Positions 17,914 through 28,212 are shown, numbered from the stretch's first letter. The stretch: DNA of 64,000 bases from Candidatus Borrelia undatumii (GCF_020882015.2 NZ_CP086555.2:186001-250000), one strand, 5' to 3'. Numbers and translations are program-made. The notes: generated by a model not told the origin, from the sequence alone.

Positions 17914-19622
17914 GTACGATAAAAAAACGCCGGGGATTTTATGAATCTCTGAGCATATTAAAAAAATATGTAGATGAGAATATAGAAGAAAAAATTTTAA
18001 AATATAGTATTTTTTCAAAGCTTTATATGCTAAATGAAGAGGAGGTTAAAAACCTTATAAGGGTAAGCAAAGAGTATGAACTTAAAAAAGATAAAATAAA
18101 CCGTACTCTTGAGGAATACTATTACGAGGAAAGCAAGGATATAAAAGTTAAGGATTGGCTACTAGAAATCATTAAGGAAAAAAATTCATTACAAGTACAA
18201 AGAGAAACAAATCTTATCAGCAAAAGACTTGGAATAACATATAAAATAAAATCAACCCACTTCTTGAAGTTAACTGAGATACAGAATAATCCAGGGTACG
18301 CTGCTTGCAAAAAAGAATTATACAAACAACTAGTATTAAACTTCTCCAGCAACATAAAAACAGAAAATTTAGAACCAACAGTAGATATACTAGTAGCTGT
18401 AAAAAATAGAGACAAGGAAAAAATCAAATATATCTTAAAGCAAGCTCAAACATTGCAAAGAATCTTTAAATCTAGCTTAACAAAAAAGGAAGGCAGGGTA
18501 ATAAAACTACAAAAATTGCTTATCTTAACATACTGGCCTGTGGGATGCTTATCTAGAACGCTTTTTAATAAAATTCTAACAAAAAGCTACCGATACACGG
18601 TAGATGAGATTTTGACCTTAAAGTACGATGAAATTCTTAAATATTTACGCGCGATGAAAAATTTAAGCCTTAATGAAATCTTTTATAAGGGATCAAGAAA
18701 AAATACTAATTTCAATTATTTTTTCAGTGATTTTGCAAAATACACTCCCAAAGATTTTCAAAATACGCTAAAAGCTTATTTATCTTCATTTGAAAAGGTT
18801 GCAACGAGAAGATACTTACAGTGGTTCTTTAAAGATAAAGTACCAAATGAATGGGAAGACTTCATTTTCGCAATTGAATATATTGCAAAACACAGATTGC
18901 TAAATTTAGATGAAAAAATAGAATATATCATTACAGCTAAGTTTAAGGCAGAGGGCTTTTTTGTATCTTTCGAAAAGACGAACTTCAATCCATATAAAAG
19001 CTCAAGCATATTTGAAAACAAAAATATAAGAAGAGCATTTTTGCAAAATGTGATTAACTATATAAAGAACAACATAAAGAAAATAGACACCTATGGATGG
19101 ATATCCTTTTATATCTATGCAGATAAAGACGACAAAAACATTTTCTCAGAAGATATAAAAACGTTTTTTAAAAATAAAGAATTTGAAATTCAGAATCAAA
19201 TACTCGTATACTTTCTGTCCTTTTATCCGAATTTCGATAAAAAACATCTTGAATTCATATTAGAAATGGTACTCCACCTAGATGAGAATAAAATCACCAT
19301 ACCTAAAGAAATAATAAGAATGCAGAGAACCAATACTCAGGAATTAGATTATTATAATTCATACATTTTAATTAAATCATTGATTTTAAGAACAAGAGTA
19401 TTTAACATCTTGCATAGGAATATTCAACCAGAAACAATGTTAAAATCGGAAGGATTTAGAAGTGAAAAACTACTGCCTGCAATCTGCTATATTGCCCACT
19501 ACTCCAATCCGAACGCTTTAAGAGAAGAGGTAGCGCCTTATTCCGTGCAAAGAGAAGAGATAATGAAATTCATTTCGTTTTTGGCTAAAGATCAGTCCAA
19601 ATCTACCTCCGGTACAAGATGA
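17910..19622 (+). CDS. uncharacterised protein, 570 residues
   Basis: I do not recognise a domain. The protein (BB0208 position) lacks a signal peptide and membrane segments. It is Lys-, Ile- and Leu-rich and appears largely alpha-helical, with many short amphipathic helices. It overlaps galU by 4 bases (ATGA) and precedes a TPR gene by 31 bases. Its place in a galU to mutL run gives no firm hint of its job. It looks like a genuine gene from its length, base use and coupling. Confidence 0.8.
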   Translation: MSTIKKRRGFYESLSILKKYVDENIEEKILKYSIFSKLYMLNEEEVKNLIRVSKEYELKKDKINRTLEEYYYEESKDIKVKDWLLEIIKEKNSLQVQRETNLISKRLGITYKIKSTHFLKLTEIQNNPGYAACKKELYKQLVLNFSSNIKTENLEPTVDILVAVKNRDKEKIKYILKQAQTLQRIFKSSLTKKEGRVIKLQKLLILTYWPVGCLSRTLFNKILTKSYRYTVDEILTLKYDEILKYLRAMKNLSLNEIFYKGSRKNTNFNYFFSDFAKYTPKDFQNTLKAYLSSFEKVATRRYLQWFFKDKVPNEWEDFIFAIEYIAKHRLLNLDEKIEYIITAKFKAEGFFVSFEKTNFNPYKSSSIFENKNIRRAFLQNVINYIKNNIKKIDTYGWISFYIYADKDDKNIFSEDIKTFFKNKEFEIQNQILVYFLSFYPNFDKKHLEFILEMVLHLDENKITIPKEIIRMQRTNTQELDYYNSYILIKSLILRTRVFNILHRNIQPETMLKSEGFRSEKLLPAICYIAHYSNPNALREEVAPYSVQREEIMKFISFLAKDQSKSTSGTR

Positions 19623-19653
19623 AATATGGTAATATTTACCCTAGCATAATACA

Positions 19654-20547
19654 ATGTTAATAACAAAAGATATGAAGACTCATTTTTTACCGTTCAGGAA
19701 TTCGATATTCTTTGCTTTGTTTTTAGTTTCATTGTTAAATTCAAATTTCGTATACGCCCAAAGGTTAATTAGAATTGGACAAGAGGAGATAAAAAATAAA
19801 AACTACCCAAAAGCGATAGAAATTCTCAGTGATGCTATTCAGAAATATCCGAATGCGCAAAACGGATATTATTTTCTAGCAATAGCCTACAGAGAGAATA
19901 ACCAATTAACAGAATCAGAAGGCGCCTTACTTGATGGAATTGCAGTTGGAGGGAGTATTGACTATAAGCTATATTTTGAACTTGGGAACATAATGTTTAA
20001 AAGGGGTGAGGGGTACTATGATTTAGCAATCAAATACTACTCCAACTCCGTCAAAAACATGCCCAATTACGACAGAGCACTGCTTAACAGGGCGAACTCT
20101 TATGTTGAACAAGGAAAAATAAATTTTAAGGAAAAAGATTACAAAAATGCATGGAATTCCTACACTATGGCGATTCACGATTATTCGCAATTTATTACCC
20201 TGAGATACGAAACTGAAAAGAAAGATGACATTCTCCACATGATTGGTCTTTTAAGAGATAAAAAGGCAGTTTTGGAAGAACTTGACAAAAGTCTAAAAAG
20301 CAGAGGGGATCATAATAGCAAAGATAGCAAAGATAGCAAAGATAGCAAAGATAGCAAAGATAGCAAAGATAGCAAAGATAGCAAAGATAGCAAAGATAGC
20401 AAAGATAGCAAAGATAGCAAAGATAGCAAAGATAGCAAAGATAGCAAAGCAATGTTTAAAGAAGAATTTGAGAGTGATTTAGAAACGGATTCTTTAATTG
20501 AGCTGGAAAAAATTAGTTTGCAGGAGGAGTTAAACATAGATGAATAA
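19654..20547 (+). CDS. secreted TPR protein with SKD tandem repeat
   Basis: A signal peptide (about residues 7-36, ending VYAQR) is followed by TPR units (about 38-180), then a charged tail. Residues 222-265 are 14 SKD tripeptides plus SK, coded by a 9-bp tandem repeat; the last 33 residues are acidic. This BB0209-type protein is probably periplasmic or membrane associated through partners. Start ATG 19654 has no clear SD, and ATG 19672 (MKTHFLPF) is equally possible. Its end overlaps lmp1 by 8 bases, and both carry TPRs, so they may act together. Confidence 0.8.
   Translation: MLITKDMKTHFLPFRNSIFFALFLVSLLNSNFVYAQRLIRIGQEEIKNKNYPKAIEILSDAIQKYPNAQNGYYFLAIAYRENNQLTESEGALLDGIAVGGSIDYKLYFELGNIMFKRGEGYYDLAIKYYSNSVKNMPNYDRALLNRANSYVEQGKINFKEKDYKNAWNSYTMAIHDYSQFITLRYETEKKDDILHMIGLLRDKKAVLEELDKSLKSRGDHNSKDSKDSKDSKDSKDSKDSKDSKDSKDSKDSKDSKDSKDSKDSKAMFKEEFESDLETDSLIELEKISLQEELNIDE
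20317..20448 (+). repeat. 9-bp tandem repeat (AGCAAAGAT) x 14.7
   Basis: Fourteen exact copies of AGCAAAGAT run from 20317 to 20442, followed by AGCAAA. All copies are identical in DNA, so the array is recent or kept uniform by slippage. Nine bases keeps the frame, so copy number changes only lengthen or shorten an SKD tract. Confidence 0.98.
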
Positions 20548-22909
20548 TAGAAAAAGCTTACCTATACTATTGATTTTAATATTTCTACTTATTTCTTCAT
20601 TTGCCTCACTTGGTTATTATGTGTATAAAGACCGACTAAACAAACGAAACCAAGAAATAATGCTAAATGAAGTAAAAAACAGTGTCATGGAGAGAAACTA
20701 CAAAAAAGCTTATTCAATAACAAAAATATTAAAAGACAAATATCCAAAAAACTCGGATATAGCAATGCTTGAGAATACTCTGGCAGAGCTTGCCAATAAC
20801 AGTCCTTTTGAATCAAAAAATTTACAAAGAGACACTGCCAATCAGATACTAGACAAAATACAGGGAAGGGAAACATTAACACCTATTAACAATGAAAACG
20901 CTGATATTGCTTTTAACAACAGATACATTAAAGATAACACAAGGGTGGAAAACTATGCCGATAGGAAAGAGGATACTGGTATTGAAGACGAAGATATTTT
21001 AAAGTTCAGGCAAAGTAAAGTACCTAAAAATTTAGGCAACAATAAAGGTAAAATTGAAAACAATCAGACAGTAACCATAGACAACAAAGAATCTAATGAA
21101 AAACAAAAAAATTTATTTAACTTAAGAAAGTTAAAAGATAACTTAAGTAAGGTGCTAAATGACAATAAAGATAATCAATTGGATAATCAAGAAGAAGCAA
21201 TAATAAAACAACACAAGGATACACCACCTAAAGAGAAAACTATAAATAATCCTGAAATAGAGAGAACAAACCAAGTTGAAAACCATAAAGAAGATCTTAA
21301 TTCTTTAAAGCCAGAGCCCCCAATAAAAATAGAACAACCCACCTCAGAAATTCTATCTGGACCACAAAATCAAACTGTTGGAAAAATAGAGAGACCCTAT
21401 GGCTACTTTATAAAAAAAGAACTATATGAAATATTGGATAATATTAATACTGGAAATCCTTCTGTGGGCAAAAAAAGGCTTGATGAACTAATTAAAAGAG
21501 GATTAAGTGATACTTTTGGTAGGGTAAATGCCTTAATTGACAAATCAAAGTATCAGGAAGCCGCCCAGGTATTGCTTAAATTAATAAAGCAATATATTGA
21601 GTTTAAATCAGTTAGCCTACAAAAAGCTCCTTTAAATAAGGAGCTTTTTATAAAAGATGGACCTGAGCAAGAAATTTTTAATACGAAAGATATTTCATTA
21701 AACGAAAAAATCAAAAAAGAAGAAACACCTATAACCTATGCGGGGCGTCCTGATAAAGCCAATTCAACAGATTTAGACTCCCTTAAAGCACTAGCATTAG
21801 CAAACCAAAATAAGGGTAATTTAAAGGAAGCCGAAGAAATTTATGAAAAGATTGCAAGTATTACAAAAAAAGCTGAAGATTATTACAAGGTTGGAATAAT
21901 CAAATTTAAACTAAAAAAACACAAAGAAGCAATTAAAGCTTTTACTGATACAACACTAATTGAACCAAAACACAAAAAAGCATACACAAATATAGGAACA
22001 ATTCTGGTCATGCTAAATAAAAATAAAGACGCAATTAAAGCTTTTAAGAAGGCAATTGCAATAGACCAAAATTATGACACTGCTTTCTACAAAAAAGGAA
22101 TAGCAGAAGAAAAAAATAACGATAAAACACACGCCTTCTTAAGTTTTAAAAAGGCTCATGATATTACTAAAAATCCTAATTACGCCATAAAAGCAGGTAT
22201 TACTGCAAATCATATTGGAGACTTTCAAAACGGTGAAAAATACCTAAACATAGCAAGTTCTTTAATGAAAGAAAAAAATGATATCGTACTTTATAACCTG
22301 GCAATGGCAAAATTTGAAAATGACAGTCTTACTGAATCGCTAGCTGTCATAAATCAAGCTCTTACTGTAGCTCCAGAAAAATCCGAGTATCTATATTTGA
22401 AAGCGTCGATTTTTCTAACCAAGGGAGATTACAATAAGGCAATAGCACTCTACAACACTGTCATTTCAAAAAACCCCGAAAATATTACGGCCCACATAAA
22501 TTTAGCAAAAGCATATGAAAAGTTAGGAAATGAAAACAAAGCAATTGACATACTTGAAAAAATTAGTAACAAAAATCATTCAGTAGCGTTAAATAATCTT
22601 GGGAAACTTTATAAAAAACAAAGAAACTACAAAAGAGCAATAGATATTTTTCAAAAATCAGAGGCTAGTTTAAATCTTGAAGCAAAATATAACCTAGCCG
22701 TTACATTTTTGGCGACCAAGGAAAACAAAAAAGCAATGGAAAAATTAAAAGAATATATCAAACTAGATTCAAATAACCCAAAAGCTCTCCATGCATTAGG
22801 AATAATAGAATATAATGAAAATGGAAATGACAAAAGGCTTAAAGAAGTCGTTACAAAATTTCCTAATTATCCAGAAAACAAAACGATAATAAAGATCATA
22901 GGGCAATGA
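20540..22909 (+). CDS. lmp1: surface-located membrane protein 1 (Lmp1) homologue
   Basis: The protein has an uncleaved N-terminal membrane helix (about 7-29), a long polar, Asn/Lys-rich middle (about 70-400) and a C-terminal block of TPR units (about 410-785). This layout and the place before mutL match Lmp1 (BB0210), a B. burgdorferi surface protein with C-terminal TPRs that supports survival in the host. At 789 residues it is shorter than the roughly 1100 I recall for B. burgdorferi, mainly in the middle region. It overlaps the preceding TPR gene by 8 bases and mutL by 4. A terminator-like hairpin lies inside it at 21621-21649. Confidence 0.82.
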   Translation: MNNRKSLPILLILIFLLISSFASLGYYVYKDRLNKRNQEIMLNEVKNSVMERNYKKAYSITKILKDKYPKNSDIAMLENTLAELANNSPFESKNLQRDTANQILDKIQGRETLTPINNENADIAFNNRYIKDNTRVENYADRKEDTGIEDEDILKFRQSKVPKNLGNNKGKIENNQTVTIDNKESNEKQKNLFNLRKLKDNLSKVLNDNKDNQLDNQEEAIIKQHKDTPPKEKTINNPEIERTNQVENHKEDLNSLKPEPPIKIEQPTSEILSGPQNQTVGKIERPYGYFIKKELYEILDNINTGNPSVGKKRLDELIKRGLSDTFGRVNALIDKSKYQEAAQVLLKLIKQYIEFKSVSLQKAPLNKELFIKDGPEQEIFNTKDISLNEKIKKEETPITYAGRPDKANSTDLDSLKALALANQNKGNLKEAEEIYEKIASITKKAEDYYKVGIIKFKLKKHKEAIKAFTDTTLIEPKHKKAYTNIGTILVMLNKNKDAIKAFKKAIAIDQNYDTAFYKKGIAEEKNNDKTHAFLSFKKAHDITKNPNYAIKAGITANHIGDFQNGEKYLNIASSLMKEKNDIVLYNLAMAKFENDSLTESLAVINQALTVAPEKSEYLYLKASIFLTKGDYNKAIALYNTVISKNPENITAHINLAKAYEKLGNENKAIDILEKISNKNHSVALNNLGKLYKKQRNYKRAIDIFQKSEASLNLEAKYNLAVTFLATKENKKAMEKLKEYIKLDSNNPKALHALGIIEYNENGNDKRLKEVVTKFPNYPENKTIIKIIGQ
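21621..21649 (+). terminator. terminator-like hairpin inside lmp1
   Basis: AAAAAGCTCCTT (21621-21632) and AAGGAGCTTTTT (21638-21649) form a perfect 12-bp stem with a 5-base loop, ending in five Ts. It has the form of an intrinsic terminator but lies in frame within lmp1, at about residues 361-370, between the polar middle and the TPR block. Confidence 0.6.
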
Positions 22910-24750
22910 ATAGAATAAGATTTTTGGATAAAAACCTAGTACAAAAAATAGCAGCAGGGGAAGCTATAGATAGGCCTTCTTCTATTTTAAAAGAACTGCT
23001 TGACAACTCAATAGATTCTGGAGCAAATAAAATCGAAGTCTTTCTTGAAGAGGGCGGCATTAGAAGAATATTAATAGTAGATGATGGTAGCGGAATAAGC
23101 CCAGAGGACTTAAAGATATGTTACCTGCCCCACACCACTTCAAAAATTAATGAAGAACAGGATCTTGAAAAAATAAAAACACTAGGATTTAGAGGAGAAG
23201 CTCTCTCTAGTATTGCAATTTGTTCTAATCTCGTAATAACGAGTTCAACAACGGGAGAAGAAAGTTATCAAATTGAAGTTGAAAATGGGATTGAAAAATA
23301 TTTTAAAAAACAATCTCCAATAAACGGAACCATAGTAGATGTCACAAATTTATTTCACAACTTTCCAGCAAGGAAAAGATTTTTAAAAAAAGATTCAGTT
23401 GAGACAAAAATGTGTTTGAAAGTTTTTGAAGAAAAAGCCGTTGCTCATCCTGAAATTGACTTTAGACTAAGTATAAATAATGAACTTAAAAAAGTTTATT
23501 TTAAAGAAAAATTAATAGACAGAGTCCAAAGCGTATATGGAGAAATGATAGAGCACAATAAATTTGGAAAAATAGAGGCAGAATACGAAAATGTCAAAAT
23601 GAAAATTTTTTTTGCTCCTCCTAATTTTTCAAGGAAAGATAGAAGAAATATAAAAATATTCGTCAACAGAAGACCCGTTGAAGAAAAAAAATTATCTGAG
23701 GCAATAATTGATGGGCACAGCAGAGTACTAACATACAGAAATTTTCCAATATGCTACCTATTTTTAATAATAGACCCCAAATACGTCGATTTTAATATAC
23801 ATCCTCAAAAGAAAGAAGTAAGATTTTTTAATTTACCCTTCCTTCCTAAACAAATTTCAAATAATATCAATGAGTTCTTTGACAGAGAACAAAAGGAAAT
23901 CTTACAAGATTATCACAATATAATCATTAAAAGACAATTGACAAGCGATGCTCATCTGTTAGAAAATGAGGACGATGAATCAGAAAGTTCAGACTTCCAA
24001 AACTACGAAATTACGAAAAATGAAGAATTAATTTTAGAAAAGCCTCAGAGGAACAAAATAACAAATATAATAGAGGACAAGGCCAAATTTGAAAGCCACA
24101 AACCAACTCAAAACAATAAGCCTTCCTTTAAAACCCACATCCAAAATATTTTCTTAAAAACCTCTACAATGCTGAATTCGATCAATAAACCGGCAGATAA
24201 AAAATGCAATTACAGGTATGTAGGACAGATATTTTCCGAATTTCTAACGGTAGAAAAACATAATGAAGTCTATTTTTTAGACCAACATGCACTTCATGAA
24301 ACGATCATATACAATAATTTAAAAAACTCAAAAAAAACTATACAAAACCTTCTGGTACCAATTGAATTTCAAGTAGATTGTGAAGATGTAGACAAAATAC
24401 TTGAAAGCGAGATAGAAGAATACAGGCGAATAGATATTATCATTATTAAAACAAAGAAACAAACTTATCAACTCAGCTCCATACCCAATATTTGTAACAA
24501 GCATGAAAATGTTATTATTCAATTCTTAAAGACAAGAAAAAGTAAAACTATTAACTCTCTGGAGGCTGAATTATATGCTGCTATTGCCTGTAGGCAGGCC
24601 ATTAAAAAAAATGACACAATAAGTTCCGATTTTAGCAATTTTTTAGTAAATGAATTTTTCAATTTAAAACTAACACATTGTCCGCACGGAAGAAAAATTT
24701 ACTATAAAATTTCTAAATTTGAACTTGAAAAAAATGTCGACAGAAAATAA
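22906..24750 (+). CDS. mutL: DNA mismatch repair protein MutL
   Basis: The N-terminal GHKL ATPase is clear: [17 protein letters not shown] and [11 protein letters not shown], plus [11 protein letters not shown] variable linker (about 330-440) joins a C-terminal dimer domain containing [23 protein letters not shown] and CPHGRKIYY. These resemble the endonuclease motifs DQHAxxExxxxE, ACR and CPHGRP of nicking MutLs, but the final Glu of the first motif is Asn. It starts within the lmp1 stop (ATGA). The N-terminal part makes the assignment secure. Confidence 0.96.
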   Translation: MNRIRFLDKNLVQKIAAGEAIDRPSSILKELLDNSIDSGANKIEVFLEEGGIRRILIVDDGSGISPEDLKICYLPHTTSKINEEQDLEKIKTLGFRGEALSSIAICSNLVITSSTTGEESYQIEVENGIEKYFKKQSPINGTIVDVTNLFHNFPARKRFLKKDSVETKMCLKVFEEKAVAHPEIDFRLSINNELKKVYFKEKLIDRVQSVYGEMIEHNKFGKIEAEYENVKMKIFFAPPNFSRKDRRNIKIFVNRRPVEEKKLSEAIIDGHSRVLTYRNFPICYLFLIIDPKYVDFNIHPQKKEVRFFNLPFLPKQISNNINEFFDREQKEILQDYHNIIIKRQLTSDAHLLENEDDESESSDFQNYEITKNEELILEKPQRNKITNIIEDKAKFESHKPTQNNKPSFKTHIQNIFLKTSTMLNSINKPADKKCNYRYVGQIFSEFLTVEKHNEVYFLDQHALHETIIYNNLKNSKKTIQNLLVPIEFQVDCEDVDKILESEIEEYRRIDIIIIKTKKQTYQLSSIPNICNKHENVIIQFLKTRKSKTINSLEAELYAAIACRQAIKKNDTISSDFSNFLVNEFFNLKLTHCPHGRKIYYKISKFELEKNVDRK

Positions 24751-24770
24751 AATGAACACAGACGTTGTTT

Positions 24771-25820
24771 ATGCTAAAGAATCTTAAATCGCAAATCCAA
24801 AAGAGGAACCTAGAAAGAGACAAGAAATTGGCTGAGCTTGGTAAAACTCTTAAGAACAGTAATACAATAGAGATTAAGCAATTAGCCTCTTATACCTCTT
24901 TAAAGTTAATTGAGAAGGAATTAACTCAACTTAAAGCGAATTTAGACAAGGCAGAGGAAAATGAAAATAGATTAAGGGAATTATATAAAAATCTTACAAA
25001 CTGTAAAGAAACTCAAAAAAATACTCTTAAGGCTTACAAAATTAAGCTTAAGAGGACTGTAGAAGCATTAATAAATAATTATCCAAAAAATTTAGAACCG
25101 ATTCTAGAATACAAGATGAACTATACTAAATCAATCCTTGAAAAGGATGAGTATAAAATGACAGAAATAGCAAGCCCCAACGAAAAACCAAATTTCTTTA
25201 AAAAAATTATTGAAAACATCGCACTGGTGGCGAAAAATATCCTAGGTAGAATACATGTGAGGAAAATAGCAAAGGAATTTGAGAAAAAAATATTAAGAGA
25301 ACATTTATCTTCAGAGAACTTAGAAAATTTGGTTAATGAATTTATAGAGAATGAGGAGTTAAGCAGAGAACTAATCGAAGAAATTAAATTAATGAATGAG
25401 GCTAGGACAAATGCGGCGACAATAAACGATACAATAAGGAAAACAAAAAATAAAAGCATAAAATGTAACATTAATAACAAAAATAAAATAGAAAGCAGGA
25501 TTAATGTTGCTGAAACCAACAAAGAGAATATTTTAAAGAAAATAGCGGAAGAATTTATTAAGATGGCGAAGGTAGAAAAGGGCTTAAGTAAAGCCGGTGC
25601 GACTGGTCCATTGTTGAAACAAATAGAAAGCCTAGATCAACAAATACTGGAGCTGAATAAAGAATTGGAAAAAACAATTAAAATAGACGAAATAGCAACA
25701 ATAAAGGCAAAAATGCAACAGCTCGTAGAAGACAAAAAATCAATTGAAAACAAACTAAATAAATTGAATTCAAAAGTAGAAACCATACAAAATGAAATTG
25801 ATGAACTTGACAATAAATAA
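24771..25820 (+). CDS. coiled-coil protein of unknown function
   Basis: The protein of about 349 residues (BB0212 position) is Lys/Glu/Leu-rich with strong heptad patterns at about 1-100 and 270-349. A short hydrophobic stretch near 145-160 is not convincing as a membrane segment. No domain is recognised. The open frame begins with TTG at 24765; ATG 24771 was chosen, though neither has a clear SD. It follows mutL by 20 bases and is the last protein gene before the CAU tRNA. Confidence 0.75.
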   Translation: MLKNLKSQIQKRNLERDKKLAELGKTLKNSNTIEIKQLASYTSLKLIEKELTQLKANLDKAEENENRLRELYKNLTNCKETQKNTLKAYKIKLKRTVEALINNYPKNLEPILEYKMNYTKSILEKDEYKMTEIASPNEKPNFFKKIIENIALVAKNILGRIHVRKIAKEFEKKILREHLSSENLENLVNEFIENEELSRELIEEIKLMNEARTNAATINDTIRKTKNKSIKCNINNKNKIESRINVAETNKENILKKIAEEFIKMAKVEKGLSKAGATGPLLKQIESLDQQILELNKELEKTIKIDEIATIKAKMQQLVEDKKSIENKLNKLNSKVETIQNEIDELDNK

Positions 25821-25882
25821 AAAATCAATATAATGGCTTAGCGTGTGGAGAGGCACAGGGAAGGCTGTATTTAATTCCTTTG

Positions 25883-25956
25883 GGGCCCATAGCTCAGTTG
25901 GTTAGAGCACCCGACTCATAATCGGTAGGTCCCAGGTTCAAGTCCTGGTGGGCCCA
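25883..25956 (+). tRNA. tRNA with CAU anticodon (Ile2 or elongator Met)
   Basis: The cloverleaf has acceptor arms GGGCCCA/TGGGCCC, D arm TAGCTCAGTTGGTTAGAGCA, anticodon loop CTCATAA and T arm CCAGG-TTCAAGT-CCTGG. It lacks initiator features (three G-C pairs in the anticodon stem and a mismatched first acceptor pair). Sequence favours the TilS-modified isoleucine tRNA, but elongator Met is not excluded. Its last base directly abuts the stop codon of the convergent lipoprotein gene. Confidence 0.9.
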
Positions 25957-26607
25957 TCAATTCAGTTTAAAGAACAGGTTTGAATTTTTTCCTACGTAGT
26001 AGAGCCCTATGTAGTTGTCTAGGTTGTCTTCTGTTTGAATGTTGGTTATGTCCTCAATTTTGATAACTGAATCTGAGGATCTGTCGTCCTTGGGAGTTTT
26101 GATCAAATAGACCCTATTTCCGCTGATTTCGTTCAATTTGGCCATGTTTTTAAATTTATATACATAATCGTGCACTGAGGCTAACTCTTCCCCTGATAAA
26201 CTTAAATTTATTACGATGTCCTTACCGTACACTCTCATACCAGTATCAAATAGATGTACTTGAGCCACAAAACTCTCAAAAGTCTTATCAGCAATATTAA
26301 ACACCAAATCTTTACAGTAAAGAATATCCTTACCTAGAACAGATTCAATAAAGAAAGAAGAATATTTATCCTTGGCAACCTCAATAAACTCTTTACTATC
26401 TACGTTTTCAACAACAAACCTATTTATATCTTTAGAATTTAAAACTCTAATGGCAAAATCAAAAGACATAGAATAATCAAGAGTATCCTTAGTGAAATAA
26501 TAATTAATTATGTAATCAAGTTCTCTTATCTCAGGGTAGCTTATCTCGCAAGAGCAGAGAATAATAAAAAATGAAAGAAATACTTTAGTCCTTAACCCTT
26601 TCAGCAT
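25957..26607 (-). CDS. putative lipoprotein
   Basis: The protein has a short basic N-terminus, a hydrophobic stretch and a lipobox-like IILCSC at about residues 14-19, so it is probably a lipoprotein. The rest (about 200 residues) has no recognised domain. The frame is open to 26649, but ATG 26607 is preferred because AAGGG lies just upstream and the signal peptide then starts correctly. This start lies inside the 3' end of efp, so the two are co-transcribed. BB0213 position. Confidence 0.75.
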   Translation of the reverse strand: MLKGLRTKVFLSFFIILCSCEISYPEIRELDYIINYYFTKDTLDYSMSFDFAIRVLNSKDINRFVVENVDSKEFIEVAKDKYSSFFIESVLGKDILYCKDLVFNIADKTFESFVAQVHLFDTGMRVYGKDIVINLSLSGEELASVHDYVYKFKNMAKLNEISGNRVYLIKTPKDDRSSDSVIKIEDITNIQTEDNLDNYIGLYYVGKNSNLFFKLN

Positions 26608-27163
26608 ATTCCCTTGTTTCAGAATTAACCAAGATCTTGTCTCCAACATTAATAAAAATAGGTGCCTTTACTACAAAACCTGCGTTAAGAGTAACATTCT
26701 TCATCGCATTAGTTACAGTATCACTCCTAGCGGCAACCTCAGCCTCAACCACTTCAAACGCAATTTTAGGAGGCAGCTTAATGTCGATAACCTCATCTTC
26801 CCATTTAACAAGAGAATAAACTTCTGCTTCTTTTAAAAACACAATCTTATCCTCAAGATTTGAAACTTCTCCTAAATTAACACTAAATTGCTCATAAGTT
26901 TCCAAATCCATAAAAATCAAATCCCCACCTTCTTTGTAAAGATACTGAGATTTTACTTCTAAAACCTCAATTTCTTCTACTGTATCTGTCCCCTTTAAAG
27001 CTTCCCTAATAACAGATTTGTTTTTTAAGTTTTTAAGTTTCAATCTTATAATAGACCCTCCCCTGCCTATTTTTGAAAATTCCCGCTCAAGCACAACGTG
27101 TGGTACGCCTTTTAAAAGCAAAAAACTCCCCTTTTCAATCTTTCCAGACTTAACTGCACCCAT
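26585..27163 (-). CDS. efp: elongation factor P
   Basis: EF-P helps ribosomes through polyproline. The 192-residue protein has the three beta-barrel domains in normal order, ending with SETREYAERVKD. The domain I loop tip reads KIGRGGSIIRLKLKN, with Arg at residue 34 where E. coli carries the beta-lysylated Lys34. Arg-type EF-P is otherwise modified by EarP-type rhamnosylation or left bare. The gene is divergent from pstS, with a 123-base gap, and its end overlaps the lipoprotein start. Confidence 0.95.
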   Translation of the reverse strand: MGAVKSGKIEKGSFLLLKGVPHVVLEREFSKIGRGGSIIRLKLKNLKNKSVIREALKGTDTVEEIEVLEVKSQYLYKEGGDLIFMDLETYEQFSVNLGEVSNLEDKIVFLKEAEVYSLVKWEDEVIDIKLPPKIAFEVVEAEVAARSDTVTNAMKNVTLNAGFVVKAPIFINVGDKILVNSETREYAERVKD

Positions 27164-27232
27164 CTAATACCTCATCAATTTCTAACCTAGCATAGTAAGT
27201 TATATCAAATAATCAAAATATTTACTATTTAA

Positions 27233-27260
27233 TTGACTTATCTAAAATTAATGATATTAT
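27233..27260 (+). promoter_or_regulatory. promoter of pstS
   Basis: TTGACT (27233-27238) and TATTAT (27255-27260) are separated by 16 bases, about 27 bases before the pstS start. No Pho box or other operator was recognised. Confidence 0.6.
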
Positions 27261-27286
27261 ATATAGTCGTAAAAGGAGTTAGTTTA

Positions 27287-28141
27287 ATGAGAAATGTCAA
27301 GGTATTCTTTGTTGTTTCGTTGTTTTTTCTGTTTACCAGCTGTGCGACTAGGGGTGATGAGAATATTATTCCTATTGGTGGATCTACTACCGCAACTTCT
27401 GTAATGGACGAGATAATATTGGGCTACAAAAAAATAAACGATCAACTTAAGGTGACTTATGATGCTCAGGGAAGTGGTGTTGGAATTAAAGGATTGTTTG
27501 ATGGTATTTACAAGATTGCAATCTCATCAAGAGATGCTACTGAGGAGGAAGTGGCTGGGGGTGCGAAAGTTACTGTTATTGCTCATGATGCTTTGATATT
27601 TATCACAAGCCCCGATGTTAAGATCACAAATATTGCGGAATCTGACTTGGCAAGAATACTAAATGGAAATATTGAAAACTGGAAACAAGTCGGGGGGCCT
27701 GATGCTAGGATCAACTTCATAAATCGGGATTCATCATCTGGGTCATATTCGTCTGTTAGAAAACTAGTCCTTGAGAAAGTATTGAAAGATCCCGAAGAGG
27801 CTCAATTTAGACAGGATGGTATTGTGGTAAAATCCAACGGCGAGGTGATTGAAAAGGCAAGTCTTACTCCACACTCAATTGGCTATATTAGCTTTGGGTA
27901 TGCGAGAAACTCTATGGAGAAGGGTTTAAATACGCTTTCAATAAACACCACATACCCTACAAAAGAAACAATAGTACAAAACAAGTATAATATAAAAAGA
28001 AGCTTGATTGCAGTCACAACTAGCATTTCTGGAAATAAGAATACGATCAACTTTATCGAATTTATCCTAGGTCCAGATGGGCAGGATATTATTGAAGAAC
28101 AAGGCTTCATTGGTGTTGCAGACTCGACTGATAATAGTTAA
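27287..28141 (+). CDS. pstS: phosphate-binding lipoprotein PstS
   Basis: PstS captures phosphate outside the membrane for the PstCAB importer. The start ATG 27287, preceded by AAAGGAG, gives a signal peptide ending in the lipobox FTSC. The mature part starts with IIPIGGSTTA, has GSGVGIKGLFDG, NWKQVGG, NRDSSSGS and GYISFGY, the phosphate-binding loops of this family. It is the first gene of pstSCAB. Confidence 0.95.
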   Translation: MRNVKVFFVVSLFFLFTSCATRGDENIIPIGGSTTATSVMDEIILGYKKINDQLKVTYDAQGSGVGIKGLFDGIYKIAISSRDATEEEVAGGAKVTVIAHDALIFITSPDVKITNIAESDLARILNGNIENWKQVGGPDARINFINRDSSSGSYSSVRKLVLEKVLKDPEEAQFRQDGIVVKSNGEVIEKASLTPHSIGYISFGYARNSMEKGLNTLSINTTYPTKETIVQNKYNIKRSLIAVTTSISGNKNTINFIEFILGPDGQDIIEEQGFIGVADSTDNS

Positions 28142-28212
28142 ATCCTACGCTTCATAAAAACTTAGGTAGAGAAGGATTTTATCAATGTTCTATATAGGAA
28201 TTCTTTTAGTAA

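Noticed and set aside
20317-20448. CRISPR array
   Set aside because: The unit is 9 bases with no spacers, inside a coding frame. No CRISPR array or cas gene was seen in the window.
20195-20537. Open frames opposite the SKD repeat giving poly-LCYLCY and poly-LLSLLS proteins
   Set aside because: They are only the reverse reading of the 9-bp array; the plus-strand frame is a full TPR protein with signal peptide.
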